A stretch of DNA of 6,197 nt, from the NCBI GenBank assembly GCA_913046025.1, contig CAJWRP010000148.1, forward strand, positions 1-6,197, written 5' to 3'. The position numbers were made by a program, and so were the translations under genes. Positions 1 through 6,077 of the stretch are shown piece after piece. Source of the stretch: an uncultured Chloroflexota bacterium. GTDB taxonomy: Bacteria > Chloroflexota > Dehalococcoidia > SAR202 > UBA11138. Numbering within the stretch: position 1 is the first letter of the stretch; each line of letters opens with the position of its first letter. Under the pieces are notes generated by a model. It saw only the letters and a list, made by a program, of their open reading frames with translations, was not told the origin of the DNA and did not search any database.

Positions 1-426
1 GCGAAAGGTGAAGGCTTCCTTGTCCAGCGTCTTCTGTGCTACAGCTGCGGTGGAAGCCACAACTATAGGGGCCCCCTCACGGATGTTGGCCAGGGCAGAC
101 AGCGTTCGCAAACGCTGCTGGACCGTTTCCCTATCGGAAGTCAGCCGCTCAAAGGGAAGGATCTCGGACTCCTGGAAGTGCATGACAGCGGAGTCGTCCC
201 CAATCCAGTTCACCAGCTGCTCATGGACCCGTCTCGCATCTTCCGGCTTGGGCGCAATTACCAGCATAGGCTGGTGCAGGCGCCGCCACATGGTAGACAG
301 GGTGAAGGGCACGGCATTCGACAACACCTGTGCCCTGGAACGTACTCTTTTTTTCTTTAGTGATTCCTCAAGCCTTTGGAATTGAGAGCACGACTCCAGC
401 ATGCTCCCCAAGACGCTGAGACTCAT
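1..426 (-). CDS. mfd: Transcription-repair coupling factor Mfd, N-terminal part (cut by window edge)
   Basis: Reading the minus strand from ATG at 426 gives 142 codons that run off the window in frame. Known role of the family: Mfd is a cytoplasmic DNA translocase that removes RNA polymerase stalled at DNA lesions and recruits UvrA to start nucleotide excision repair. What is seen: residues 53-60 (PMLVIAPK) and 81-96, including ILPFERLTSD, then TVQQRLRTLSAL (101-112), IVVASTAAVAQKTL (121-134). This is the usual order in the UvrB-like N-terminal module of Mfd. The translocase domains lie outside the window. The start is supported by a GAGGT Shine-Dalgarno at 434-438 with a 7-nt spacer, and by an in-frame TAA two codons upstream of the ATG. 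No disruption is visible. It is divergent from the DUF1330 remnant. The identification rests on recalled family pattern and is strong. Confidence 0.9.
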   Translation of the reverse strand, partial: MSLSVLGSMLESCSQFQRLEESLKKKRVRSRAQVLSNAVPFTLSTMWRRLHQPMLVIAPKPEDARRVHEQLVNWIGDDSAVMHFQESEILPFERLTSDRETVQQRLRTLSALANIREGAPIVVASTAAVAQKTLDKEAFTFR

Positions 427-551
427 TAATTAGACCTCGATATTAATTTGAACGCGCCAAACGGCCACCCCACCAAGAGCGGGCTAGCCTTATGTCCAAT
501 AATAACACGGGCTGGCCGGAAATTAACTACCTTATGCAGAAGTCGCCTCAT

Positions 552-580
552 TTGACACATCTCAGAGGTGACAATACGAT
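552..580 (+). promoter_or_regulatory. Sigma-70-type promoter for the DUF1330 remnant
   Basis: TTGACA (552-557, perfect -35 consensus) is separated by exactly 17 nt from TACGAT (575-580, 4 of 6 matches to TATAAT). Transcription would begin near 587, leaving a leader of about 32 nt before the ACG at 619. Seen in sequence; activity is inferred. Confidence 0.65.
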
Positions 581-606
581 AGCGCCCTCAACAGGAACTG
601 CCATGC

Positions 607-612
607 AAGGAG
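607..612 (+). promoter_or_regulatory. Shine-Dalgarno site placed in front of a lost start codon (ACG)
   Basis: AAGGAG sits 6 nt upstream of ACG at 619-621, exactly where the DUF1330 reading frame should open. The strong site and ideal spacing indicate that ACG replaces an ancestral ATG. The nearby ATG at 603 overlaps the site and is in a different frame, so it cannot serve as the start. Confidence 0.7.
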
Positions 613-618
613 CGGAAC

Positions 619-927
619 ACGCCGGGATACCTGATCGCAGACATAGAAATTACTGACCAAGATATATATGACGAGTAAAGAAAAGTTGTGCCCGCAACGA
701 TCGAAAAATACAGCGGCGAATTCATTATTGGAGGAGGGGCAACCGAGGTCCTTGAAGGCGACTGGAATCCTAAGCGCATTGTTGTGCTGAAGTTCAAAAG
801 TCTCGATAAAGTTAAAGAATGGTATAACTCTGAAGAGTACCAGGCCATTCTTAGTCTCCGGACTGATACATCAAATGGCAACGCGATAGATAATGGTGGA
901 AACCCCATAAAAGTTCGCTATTTTTAA
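619..927 (+). pseudogene. DUF1330 family protein, disrupted by start loss and a nonsense codon
   Basis: Read from ACG at 619, the frame encodes TPGYLIADIEITDQDIYDE, then TAA (676-678, codon 20), then RKVVPATIEKYSGEF and on to a natural TAA at 925-927. The total is 102 codon positions, the normal length for DUF1330. These are small ferredoxin-like alpha+beta proteins of unknown biochemical role. Family landmarks are in one frame on both sides of the stop: GYLIADI near the N-terminus, GGG (38-40), VLEGDW (44-49), WYNSEEYQ (68-75). In the family the position taken by TAA is normally a tyrosine (DEYRKxVP), so one base change, TAC or TAT to TAA, explains it. The start ATG appears changed to ACG. 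Promoter and Shine-Dalgarno are intact and there is no frameshift, which suggests recent decay or two sequencing errors. Alternatively a shortened protein could start at GTG 688, but it has only a weak Shine-Dalgarno and lacks the first beta strand. Confidence 0.8.
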
Positions 928-951
928 TGCGTCGTTCCCTACACGAACAGG

Positions 952-992
952 AAGTTCAGGCGTGTGTCGCCGGACCACACCTGAACTTATTT
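952..992 (+). terminator. Hairpin terminator after the DUF1330 remnant
   Basis: AAGTTCAGG (952-960) pairs perfectly with CCTGAACTT (980-988). After a 2-nt bulge (961-962), TGTG (963-966) pairs with CACA (976-979), leaving a 9-nt loop. It is followed by ATTT, a short T tract, so it is an intrinsic terminator of moderate quality. It begins 24 nt after the stop and separates the remnant from the hydrolase gene. Confidence 0.6.
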
Positions 993-1051
993 GCGCCACT
1001 CAAAGACGGCATCGGGCGCTATATTCTAATAATAAAACTTGAGGTGATCTT

Positions 1052-3028
1052 ATGCCCGTCGTAGACTTCGATATCGACTTTAGCAGAACATTGGCGGACG
1101 GCAAAAGCTGGGGCGAAGTGGGACCTTACGAGGAGATACGCGGCAAGCTGCGTTTCGCCATCGACCCTCTAAACGAGTTCAACAGTCGCGTTACCGATGT
1201 CGACCTGGCACCGCGAAATGCCGATGGTCTCGTTGAGTTCTCTTCGGATGTTTCCATCATCTTGCCAGTCGACAGGTCCAAGAGCAGCGGCAAAATGATC
1301 CTGGACGTTGTTAACAGAGGCAATCGAGTAGCGCTGCCCAACTTCAACAGCGCAGAGCGGCCCAACATTGACGGAGACACTCCTATTAACGTACCCGTGG
1401 ATCTTGGCAACGGCTTTCTTATGCGGCACGGCTACACCGTCGTTGCATGTGGCTGGCAGGTTGATGCGCCCACCTACCCAGCGCTGATTACAATGCAGGG
1501 GCAGGACGCCGAAGGGCTTGCAGGACGCATATATACACAGCTGCAATCTCCCAGTGACACAAAGAACTTTTTGCTGTCCGACAAGGGCCATAAAGCGTAT
1601 CCAGCACACGACATGTACGAAGCCAGTGCCCTGCTAGAGATCAGGGAGATGCCTGATACCCCCGCAACGAGTGTAGATCGCGACTCGTGGCGATTCGGTC
1701 GAATCAACGAGGACGGCTCTTACGAGCCTGATCCTAACTACATATGCTCGGAAGAGGGATTTAAGAAGGGCCTACTGTACCAGATTGCGTATACAACGGA
1801 CTGGGCCCCGGTGCTCAACCTAAGCGCTCTGGCTCTCCGCGACTGCATCTCATGGCTCAAATATGGCAGTGAATTAGAGCGTCCTATCGACAATATAAAC
1901 CACGCTTACGCTTACGGCCGTTCTCAGACGGGACGCTACCTGCGTACTTACATCTACAACGATCTCAACCAAGACGAGTCTGGCAGAGAGGCCATGGATG
2001 GTATCATAGCCAACGTGGCGGGCGGCATGCGAGGCGAGTTCAACCAGCGCTTCGGTCAAAACTCCAAAGACCGCAACAACATGATGGCGCCGCTGTTTCC
2101 CTTCGCTGCCACAACTCAGACGGACATTGAGAATGAGGAGACCGGCTCCCTGCACCAGCGACTGGATGATCGCAACAGTACCCTCAAGGTGATGTACACA
2201 AACTCGTCGTCCGAATACCACCGCGGCGACGCCTCTCTTGTTCATACGGACCCAGACGGGAATCGCGACGTAGAGGTCGGCTCCAACGTGCGAGTATATC
2301 ACTTCGCGGGCACGGAGCACGGGCTGGGAACCTGGCCTCCAACTGATACCTCCGACTCCGGAGATGGTGTTGCTCGTTCGCAGAACCTTCGCGGAGTTAT
2401 CAACTACGCGCCCTTACTGCGGGCCTGTCTTGTCAGCATGGACTACTGGGTCACGCGAGGCACGTCGCCTCTGCCCAGCAGCCATCCGCGGGTCGCTGAC
2501 GGCACTGCTGTGCCTACCGCAGTCCTGAAAAAGACATTCGACGGCATACCCGGCGCCAATTACCCAGCACGACATGCCATTCCTCACCGCCGCGATTACG
2601 CTGTGCGCGATGACGTCGAGCAGACGACGAAAATGCCCCCCAGCATTGGGGGAGCCTTCGGCACGCTGGTCCCAGCTGTCGACGGCGATGGCAACGAAAT
2701 GGCTGGGGTTCGTCTGCCGCAGATTGTTGTGCCTCTGGCATCGCATACTGGATGGAATCCACGACATGCGGACATCGGTGGAGAAAAACAGCTTCTGATG
2801 TTTGCAGGCGGAACGATTCCTTTCGCGACCGATGAGGCTGGCAGATCTGCCTCAGGCGACTCCAGACTATCCATAGCGTCCAGATACGCGTCTAAAGATG
2901 ATTATCTAGCTGAAATCCGTTCTGAGGCTGAAAATTTGGCGAAGAGCCACTATATATTGGACGAGGACATCGACTTCTGCGTCCAAAAAGCGGAGATGTT
3001 CTGGAACTACCTGGTTACTGAAAGTTAG
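1052..3028 (+). CDS. Alpha/beta hydrolase domain protein (PF20091 type), 658 aa
   Basis: This is a complete 658-residue cytoplasmic protein with no signal peptide or membrane segment. Motifs seen: NRG (88-90), LMRHGYTVVACGWQVDAP (123-140), the serine nucleophile elbow GRSQTGR (289-295, Ser291), a candidate catalytic His423 in GTEHG, and PLASHTGWN (561-568). This order matches the large alpha/beta hydrolase domain family PF20091, in which Gly-x-Ser-x-Thr-Gly is the elbow. Members are presumed esterases or hydrolases, but the natural substrate is generally unknown and cannot be read here. The catalytic acid is not assigned. The start is supported by GAGGTG (1041-1046) 5 nt before the ATG. A terminator upstream separates it from the DUF1330 remnant. 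The leader 1020-1040 is AT-rich (TATATT at 1020-1025), but I find no matching -35. Downstream it meets the lipoprotein gene tail to tail with 22 nt between stops and no hairpin. Confidence 0.88.
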   Translation: MPVVDFDIDFSRTLADGKSWGEVGPYEEIRGKLRFAIDPLNEFNSRVTDVDLAPRNADGLVEFSSDVSIILPVDRSKSSGKMILDVVNRGNRVALPNFNSAERPNIDGDTPINVPVDLGNGFLMRHGYTVVACGWQVDAPTYPALITMQGQDAEGLAGRIYTQLQSPSDTKNFLLSDKGHKAYPAHDMYEASALLEIREMPDTPATSVDRDSWRFGRINEDGSYEPDPNYICSEEGFKKGLLYQIAYTTDWAPVLNLSALALRDCISWLKYGSELERPIDNINHAYAYGRSQTGRYLRTYIYNDLNQDESGREAMDGIIANVAGGMRGEFNQRFGQNSKDRNNMMAPLFPFAATTQTDIENEETGSLHQRLDDRNSTLKVMYTNSSSEYHRGDASLVHTDPDGNRDVEVGSNVRVYHFAGTEHGLGTWPPTDTSDSGDGVARSQNLRGVINYAPLLRACLVSMDYWVTRGTSPLPSSHPRVADGTAVPTAVLKKTFDGIPGANYPARHAIPHRRDYAVRDDVEQTTKMPPSIGGAFGTLVPAVDGDGNEMAGVRLPQIVVPLASHTGWNPRHADIGGEKQLLMFAGGTIPFATDEAGRSASGDSRLSIASRYASKDDYLAEIRSEAENLAKSHYILDEDIDFCVQKAEMFWNYLVTES

Positions 3029-3050
3029 TCCTAGTTCGGTTAAAGAAAGC

Positions 3051-4004
3051 CTACTGGAGCACGGCTGTCAGCGCGGTCTCCAACTCCTCTCGGGTTGCAA
3101 AGGATTCGAATTTCGCCTGAATCAAGCCATATTCATCCACGACGAAGGTCCAGGGCTCGCTAGGGAGTCCCCATTCGGCTAATACTGGCGAAACGATGGC
3201 GTTGCTGAGGTCCCCTTGGATCTCATCGGGGTTATCATAGACCTCGATATGAATAAAATTAGCTCTGTCGCTATATTTAGCCTTAAGCTCCTTCAGCATG
3301 TCTAGCTGAGGCCCGCAGGTAGCTGTCTGACAGAACGCTGGCGTTGAGAAGGTCAGCATCACAGGAAGTCCCGAATCGAGGGCCTCCGAAACCGACATTT
3401 CGTAAAGTTCTGGGTCAGGATCAACGTCTGTCGTAATCTGGTCTAGGCCGTCGACATCATCCAGTGTCTTGTTTGCGCTTCGCGGCGCGGCCGAACCGAT
3501 CTGCGGTGTTGAGCTTTTCGCCTTGACCTGTATAGGGCTGGCCGCAGACTGCACACTGCCATTCGGCCGACTGGCGATAACGCCAATCCCCCAACTGCCC
3601 TCGCGATCCAGTGCCAGCTGAGCCGTGTATATTCCATTGGGACTGATGGGCCATTTTCGGAAGACCGCATTTACGGTCTCCATAGGGTCTCCCTGCTGTC
3701 CGCCTTCAGGAATGAAGAAGGTCTGGATCTCAACGGAGGCGTCGCGGATGGGACCCTCTTTGCTATCAATGAGGCCAAAGCCGATGCGATTTTCGCCAAC
3801 ACCGAAATCTGTAGTAGCGAATGCCAACTGCAAATGTGACTCAGAGGATGCCGATGTGGTGATCTGTGGCGGAACATCAGTAGAGGCAACTACTGTGGGA
3901 GTCGCCACCTCTTCGACAGTCGATGCGCTGCATGCCGAGGCAAACAGAAACATTATGGCAGCCAATGCCGCCGTCCTACGTAATCCAAATAGTTTGTGTT
4001 TCAA
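3051..4004 (-). CDS. Secreted lipoprotein with C-terminal thioredoxin-like domain (CxxxxC)
   Basis: It is 317 residues long. The N-terminus has a positive n-region (KHKLFGLRR), a hydrophobic core and a lipobox-like ASAC with Cys25, so export and lipid anchoring outside the membrane are likely. A Ser/Thr-rich linker follows to about 55. Residues 58-160 look like a beta-rich domain (ENRIGFGLID, GIYTAQL, GSWGIGV). After a second linker, residues 203-317 form a thioredoxin-like fold: STPAFCQTATCGP with Cys225 and Cys230, FIHIEVYDNP (250-259), and a probable cis-proline loop at EPWTFVVD (283-290). The cysteine pair is spaced CxxxxC rather than the classical CxxC, so the disulfide chemistry is uncertain. 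A redox or thiol-sensing role in the envelope is inferred. The start is TTG at 4004: TAA lies directly upstream in frame, and the later Met18 would destroy the signal peptide. No Shine-Dalgarno is visible. It may be co-transcribed with the upstream phosphofructokinase (83-nt gap, no terminator seen). Confidence 0.85.
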   Translation of the reverse strand: MKHKLFGLRRTAALAAIMFLFASACSASTVEEVATPTVVASTDVPPQITTSASSESHLQLAFATTDFGVGENRIGFGLIDSKEGPIRDASVEIQTFFIPEGGQQGDPMETVNAVFRKWPISPNGIYTAQLALDREGSWGIGVIASRPNGSVQSAASPIQVKAKSSTPQIGSAAPRSANKTLDDVDGLDQITTDVDPDPELYEMSVSEALDSGLPVMLTFSTPAFCQTATCGPQLDMLKELKAKYSDRANFIHIEVYDNPDEIQGDLSNAIVSPVLAEWGLPSEPWTFVVDEYGLIQAKFESFATREELETALTAVLQ

Positions 4005-4087
4005 TTATTCACAATGCAACTAGTTTTGCCTCTGGTTCTAAACGCAATTCCTGATCGACGCCAAGCGCCACTCCAATTGGTCATAGA

Positions 4088-5359
4088 CTAGACGGCAGAG
4101 GCAAATCTGTTTCTAAATTCATCGGGCGTCCGTTGGGAAATCTCAGCCAGTTTGGACAGCTTTTCGCTGTTGCCAAGATCGTCGCTCTCCAGACGCGTCA
4201 TGTATTCACGTGCAACCTTGTAGTACTGAGATGCGGTGTCCACAACACGGATTCTTGTCTTGCCGGTGGCGGCATCGCGCATGTCCTCAAACGGCATTGC
4301 ACTCAGGTTGCCATCCTCCATGTAGACTAGCCCACCATGAATCAGCTTCTCATTAATTGGTTCCGAGAGCAGGAACTGTATAGCGCCATATCCCAGTGTT
4401 CGAGTGTAGTCGATGTCGAACGGTGTGGGCGGGGCGCACCTAAGTTCGTAACCGACGGTGACATCTACCATGCCCAGTTGGACACCCGTCGCGGCAAACT
4501 TTTTCTGAACCTCTCGGCGAATAATGGCGGCCACGGGAATCTCTCCGAGCCTGATATGGCCGTGGGGGTCCCGGGCGATATCTACTCCTGCCAACTTGGT
4601 CAGTTCTTCAGGATCCAACCTCTCAGCGACTCCTTCGGCAATAACTGCGACACCATCATCTCTTCCTGAAAGTTTACGCTTTATCATGGCTCCTTCAATG
4701 ACCTTTACGAGATCATCAATACCGATGGGTTCATCGGACAATTCCTCAGGAATAAGGGTCAGGGCAGCCCCTGCAGCCTTTCCTATTCCCAGAGCCAGGT
4801 GCCCAGCCTTGCGGCCCATTACTACCACAACAAACCACCGGTTAGTTGTGCGACTGTCCTCCATCAGGTTGAGCACCAGCTGAGTGCCAACGTGACGCGC
4901 AGTCTCGTAACCAAAGGTAGGGACGCCCCCAGGCAAAGGAAGATCGTTGTCTATTGTTTTGGGTATGTGCGCAACCCTGACGTTGCCACCAGAATTGCGA
5001 GCAACCTCCGACGCTGAGAGCGCCGTGTCATCTCCGCCGATGCTAACCAGGTATGCCACTTCCAACTCACGCAGCATACGAATTGTGGTCGCGAGGTTAT
5101 CTGGATTCGTGGTAGGGTTCGCGCGTGATGTTCGCAGGATGGACCCACCTTCAGCGTGGATCATCGCGATATCGCTCATGGTCAAAAGCCTGATTCTATC
5201 CTTGCGGCCCTGCATGAGCTGGCTGAAGCCGTCCCATATCCCCATCACCTCCATGCCGTTATTGGCGGCCTCAAGAACGCACGCACTGATGGCGCTGTTA
5301 ATCCCTGGCGCGGGGCCACCGCCAACCAGAATGCCTATGCGTTTTCTTTTGCCGTTCAT
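4088..5359 (-). CDS. pfp: Phosphofructokinase, pyrophosphate-dependent type (EC 2.7.1.90 predicted)
   Basis: The 423-residue cytoplasmic enzyme phosphorylates fructose 6-phosphate to fructose 1,6-bisphosphate. Seen: GGGPAPGIN (13-21), phosphoryl-donor loop GGDDT (108-112), catalytic PKTIDND (133-139, Asp137 the likely base), MGR (181-183), AEG with Glu242, and Arg307 in GYELR. In this family ATP enzymes normally carry Gly at the position of Asp111 and Gly at the position of Lys134 (PGTIDND). Asp plus Lys is the established signature of PPi-dependent enzymes, which run reversibly and can serve both glycolysis and gluconeogenesis. The donor is inferred from these residues only. The start is Met at 5359, chosen because AAAGGAG (5365-5371) lies 5 nt upstream. 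An ATG 12 codons earlier (5395) lacks such a site and lies inside the leader stem-loop. The gene has its own promoter at 5429-5456. No truncation or frame problem is visible. Confidence 0.92.
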   Translation of the reverse strand: MNGKRKRIGILVGGGPAPGINSAISACVLEAANNGMEVMGIWDGFSQLMQGRKDRIRLLTMSDIAMIHAEGGSILRTSRANPTTNPDNLATTIRMLRELEVAYLVSIGGDDTALSASEVARNSGGNVRVAHIPKTIDNDLPLPGGVPTFGYETARHVGTQLVLNLMEDSRTTNRWFVVVVMGRKAGHLALGIGKAAGAALTLIPEELSDEPIGIDDLVKVIEGAMIKRKLSGRDDGVAVIAEGVAERLDPEELTKLAGVDIARDPHGHIRLGEIPVAAIIRREVQKKFAATGVQLGMVDVTVGYELRCAPPTPFDIDYTRTLGYGAIQFLLSEPINEKLIHGGLVYMEDGNLSAMPFEDMRDAATGKTRIRVVDTASQYYKVAREYMTRLESDDLGNSEKLSKLAEISQRTPDEFRNRFASAV

Positions 5360-5364
5360 CTCAA

Positions 5365-5371
5365 CTCCTTT
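5365..5371 (-). promoter_or_regulatory. Shine-Dalgarno site fixing the pfp start
   Basis: On the minus strand AAAGGAG is followed by 5 nt and then ATG at 5359. This near-perfect site decides for the 423-residue form against the longer reading from 5395. Confidence 0.8.
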
Positions 5372-5373
5372 AT

Positions 5374-5417
5374 GCCAGTAGTTGCAGGTCATCACGGCCT
5401 TACCAAACTACACTGGC
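5374..5417 (-). promoter_or_regulatory. Stem-loop in the pfp mRNA leader
   Basis: On the minus strand GCCAGT (5417-5412) and AGTT (5409-5406) pair with AACT (5383-5380) and ACTGGC (5379-5374). This gives a 10-bp stem with a 2-nt bulge and a 22-nt loop (5384-5405). The predicted transcript start is near 5422, so the stem would begin about 5 nt from the mRNA 5' end and finish 2 nt before the Shine-Dalgarno site. It could protect the 5' end or modulate ribosome access. Pairing is seen; function is inferred. It does not resemble a riboswitch class I know. Confidence 0.5.
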
Positions 5418-5428
5418 GTCCGACCGCT

Positions 5429-5456
5429 ATTATAATCGACCTTGGCCTTCAGGCAA
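5429..5456 (-). promoter_or_regulatory. Sigma-70-type promoter of pfp
   Basis: On the minus strand TTGCCT (5456-5451, 4 of 6 to the -35 consensus) is followed after 16 nt by TATAAT (5434-5429, perfect -10). Transcription would start near 5422, about 63 nt before the pfp ATG. The rest of the divergent region, 5457-5668, shows no clear gene or convincing plus-strand promoter. Confidence 0.65.
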
Positions 5457-5668
5457 GCAAATGTTGCTCTGTTTTACCCGTCGTTAACTCTTATATGACT
5501 AAATTGCAATAGAGAAGTATAAAGACTCCTGCTGTTCCAACACCATTTTCGACCCGGCCAATGAATTAAAAAGCCAATATGGTGCAATCCGTTAAATTCC
5601 TGCTAAACTTGGCCTGCTCCTCAGCTGCAATTTTGGAGTCCCTGAAATCAGGAGGGCTAACCAGAGAT

Positions 5669-5920
5669 ATGACGAAAATACACGTCCTAGGTGCCGGAAC
5701 GCCTACACCCACACCGACCCGATTCGGCTCATCTTTCGCCATGGAGGTGGGCGACCAGCAGTTTATGATCGACTGTGGACCGGCTGCCACGCACAAGCTT
5801 GTCAAGGCCGGGCTTTGGCCCACGGACATCGATCAGCTATTCTTCACCCACCACCACTTCGACCATGACATAGACTACCCATGCTTCCTCCTTTGTCGCT
5901 GGGATCAAAGCAGGCAATGA
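5669..5920 (+). pseudogene. Metallo-beta-lactamase fold hydrolase (RNase Z-like), 3' truncated
   Basis: From ATG 5669 the frame encodes MTKIHVLGAGTPTPTP, GSSFAMEVG, FMIDCGPAATHKLVKAGL and FFTHHHFDHDIDYPCFLLCRWDQS, then RQ and TGA (5918-5920). These are the first strands and the metal-binding HxHxDH motif (His61, His63, Asp65, His66) of the RNase Z/arylsulfatase-like branch of the metallo-beta-lactamase fold. Full-length members run to roughly 300 residues and need further metal ligands and the C-terminal half. This copy has 83 residues, so it cannot be a complete enzyme. Homology seems to stop at Ser81 (about 5911), inside an inverted repeat. The start is chosen because family members open with this MxxIxxLGxGTP segment. 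The nearest Shine-Dalgarno-like AGGAGG (5650-5655) is a long 13 nt upstream. The frame is open upstream to 5579, but those 30 residues look non-coding. Divergent from pfp. Confidence 0.78.
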
Positions 5921-5934
5921 TTTGTCTTTGATCC
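5902..5934. repeat. Perfect 9-bp inverted repeat at the junction of two broken genes
   Basis: GGATCAAAG (5902-5910) and CTTTGATCC (5926-5934) are exact reverse complements with a 15-nt spacer. The left arm is the last recognisable part of the metallo-beta-lactamase frame. The right arm falls in the minus-strand SAM-like frame. No T tract follows on either strand, so it does not look like a terminator. It may mark a rearrangement or chimera point. Confidence 0.6.
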
Positions 5935-6077
5935 GCTTGATCCTCGATGCCCCAAGTCATTAGTTGGTCGGAATCGTTGTTATCTGCCACGGTTGTTAAA
6001 TCGACCAATCCGACATCCTCGTCCGCGAAAACTTCCGCGTACTGGCCAAGGCCTGCCTTTTTTAATTTTTTCCCCAC
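5915..6077 (-). pseudogene. Possible SAM-domain fragment (adenylate cyclase N-terminus-like)
   Basis: The minus-strand frame from GTG 6077 reads GKKLKKAGLGQYAEVFADED, VGLVDLTTVADNNDSD, QLMTWGIEDQADQRQIIACF. This resembles the sterile alpha motif found at the N-terminus of some class III adenylate/guanylate cyclases (W-L-x-x-L-G-L-x-x-Y-A-x-x-F ... D-L-x-x-x-G-I ... R-x-x-I-L). There is TGA two codons upstream of GTG. A better start, ATG at 6092 (MLENRWGK), is in another frame and would join only after a +1 or -2 change in the A run at about 6067-6072. After about 5915 the frame is simply antisense to the metallo-beta-lactamase fragment. It is therefore short, frame-broken and lacking any catalytic domain. 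The assignment rests on visual similarity and is tentative; a non-coding chance ORF is possible. Confidence 0.4.

Larger units (their letters stand above)
427..618. other. Divergent intergenic region between mfd and the DUF1330 remnant
   Basis: No gene is supported here. It holds the mfd Shine-Dalgarno site (434-438, minus), a good plus-strand promoter (552-580) and the plus-strand Shine-Dalgarno AAGGAG (607-612). For mfd only a weak minus-strand promoter can be proposed, with a TATTAT -10 inside 495-510 and a poor -35. Two near-identical palindromic blocks, GGGCTAGCC (481-489) and GGGCTGGCC (509-517), lie between the two transcription units and could be an operator, but they are short enough to be chance. 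A small ORF, ATG at 603 to TGA at 654-656 (17 codons), overlaps the start of the DUF1330 remnant in another frame. Confidence 0.6.

Noticed and set aside
8..385. Plus-strand ORF of 125 codons at the left edge
   Set aside because: The opposite strand encodes a clear Mfd N-terminus with its own Shine-Dalgarno site; the plus-strand peptide has no recognisable features.
588..908. Minus-strand ORF of 106 codons over the DUF1330 remnant
   Set aside because: Antisense shadow; the plus strand matches DUF1330 in one frame across the premature stop.
3625..4023. Plus-strand ORF of 132 codons opposite the lipoprotein gene
   Set aside because: Shadow of a gene with a signal peptide and thioredoxin-like domain on the minus strand.
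4005..4087. Terminator or separate promoter between pfp and the lipoprotein gene
   Set aside because: No hairpin with a T tract, and the best promoter reading (TTGCGT, 17 nt, ACTAGT) has only 3 of 6 matches at the -10.
5360..5395. Earlier pfp start at ATG 5395 (MMTCNYWHKGVE extension)
   Set aside because: No Shine-Dalgarno site, lies inside the leader stem-loop, and the Met at 5359 has a near-perfect site and the usual PFK N-terminus.
5641..5655. Small hairpin CCTG-AAAT-CAGG overlapping the AGGAGG before the metallo-beta-lactamase start
   Set aside because: Only 4 stable base pairs, a long 13-nt spacer to the ATG, and the gene itself is truncated; not enough to call regulation.
5579..5668. 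Upstream extension of the metallo-beta-lactamase frame
   Set aside because: Family members begin at the MTKIHVLGAGTP segment (5669); the 30 preceding residues show no family pattern.
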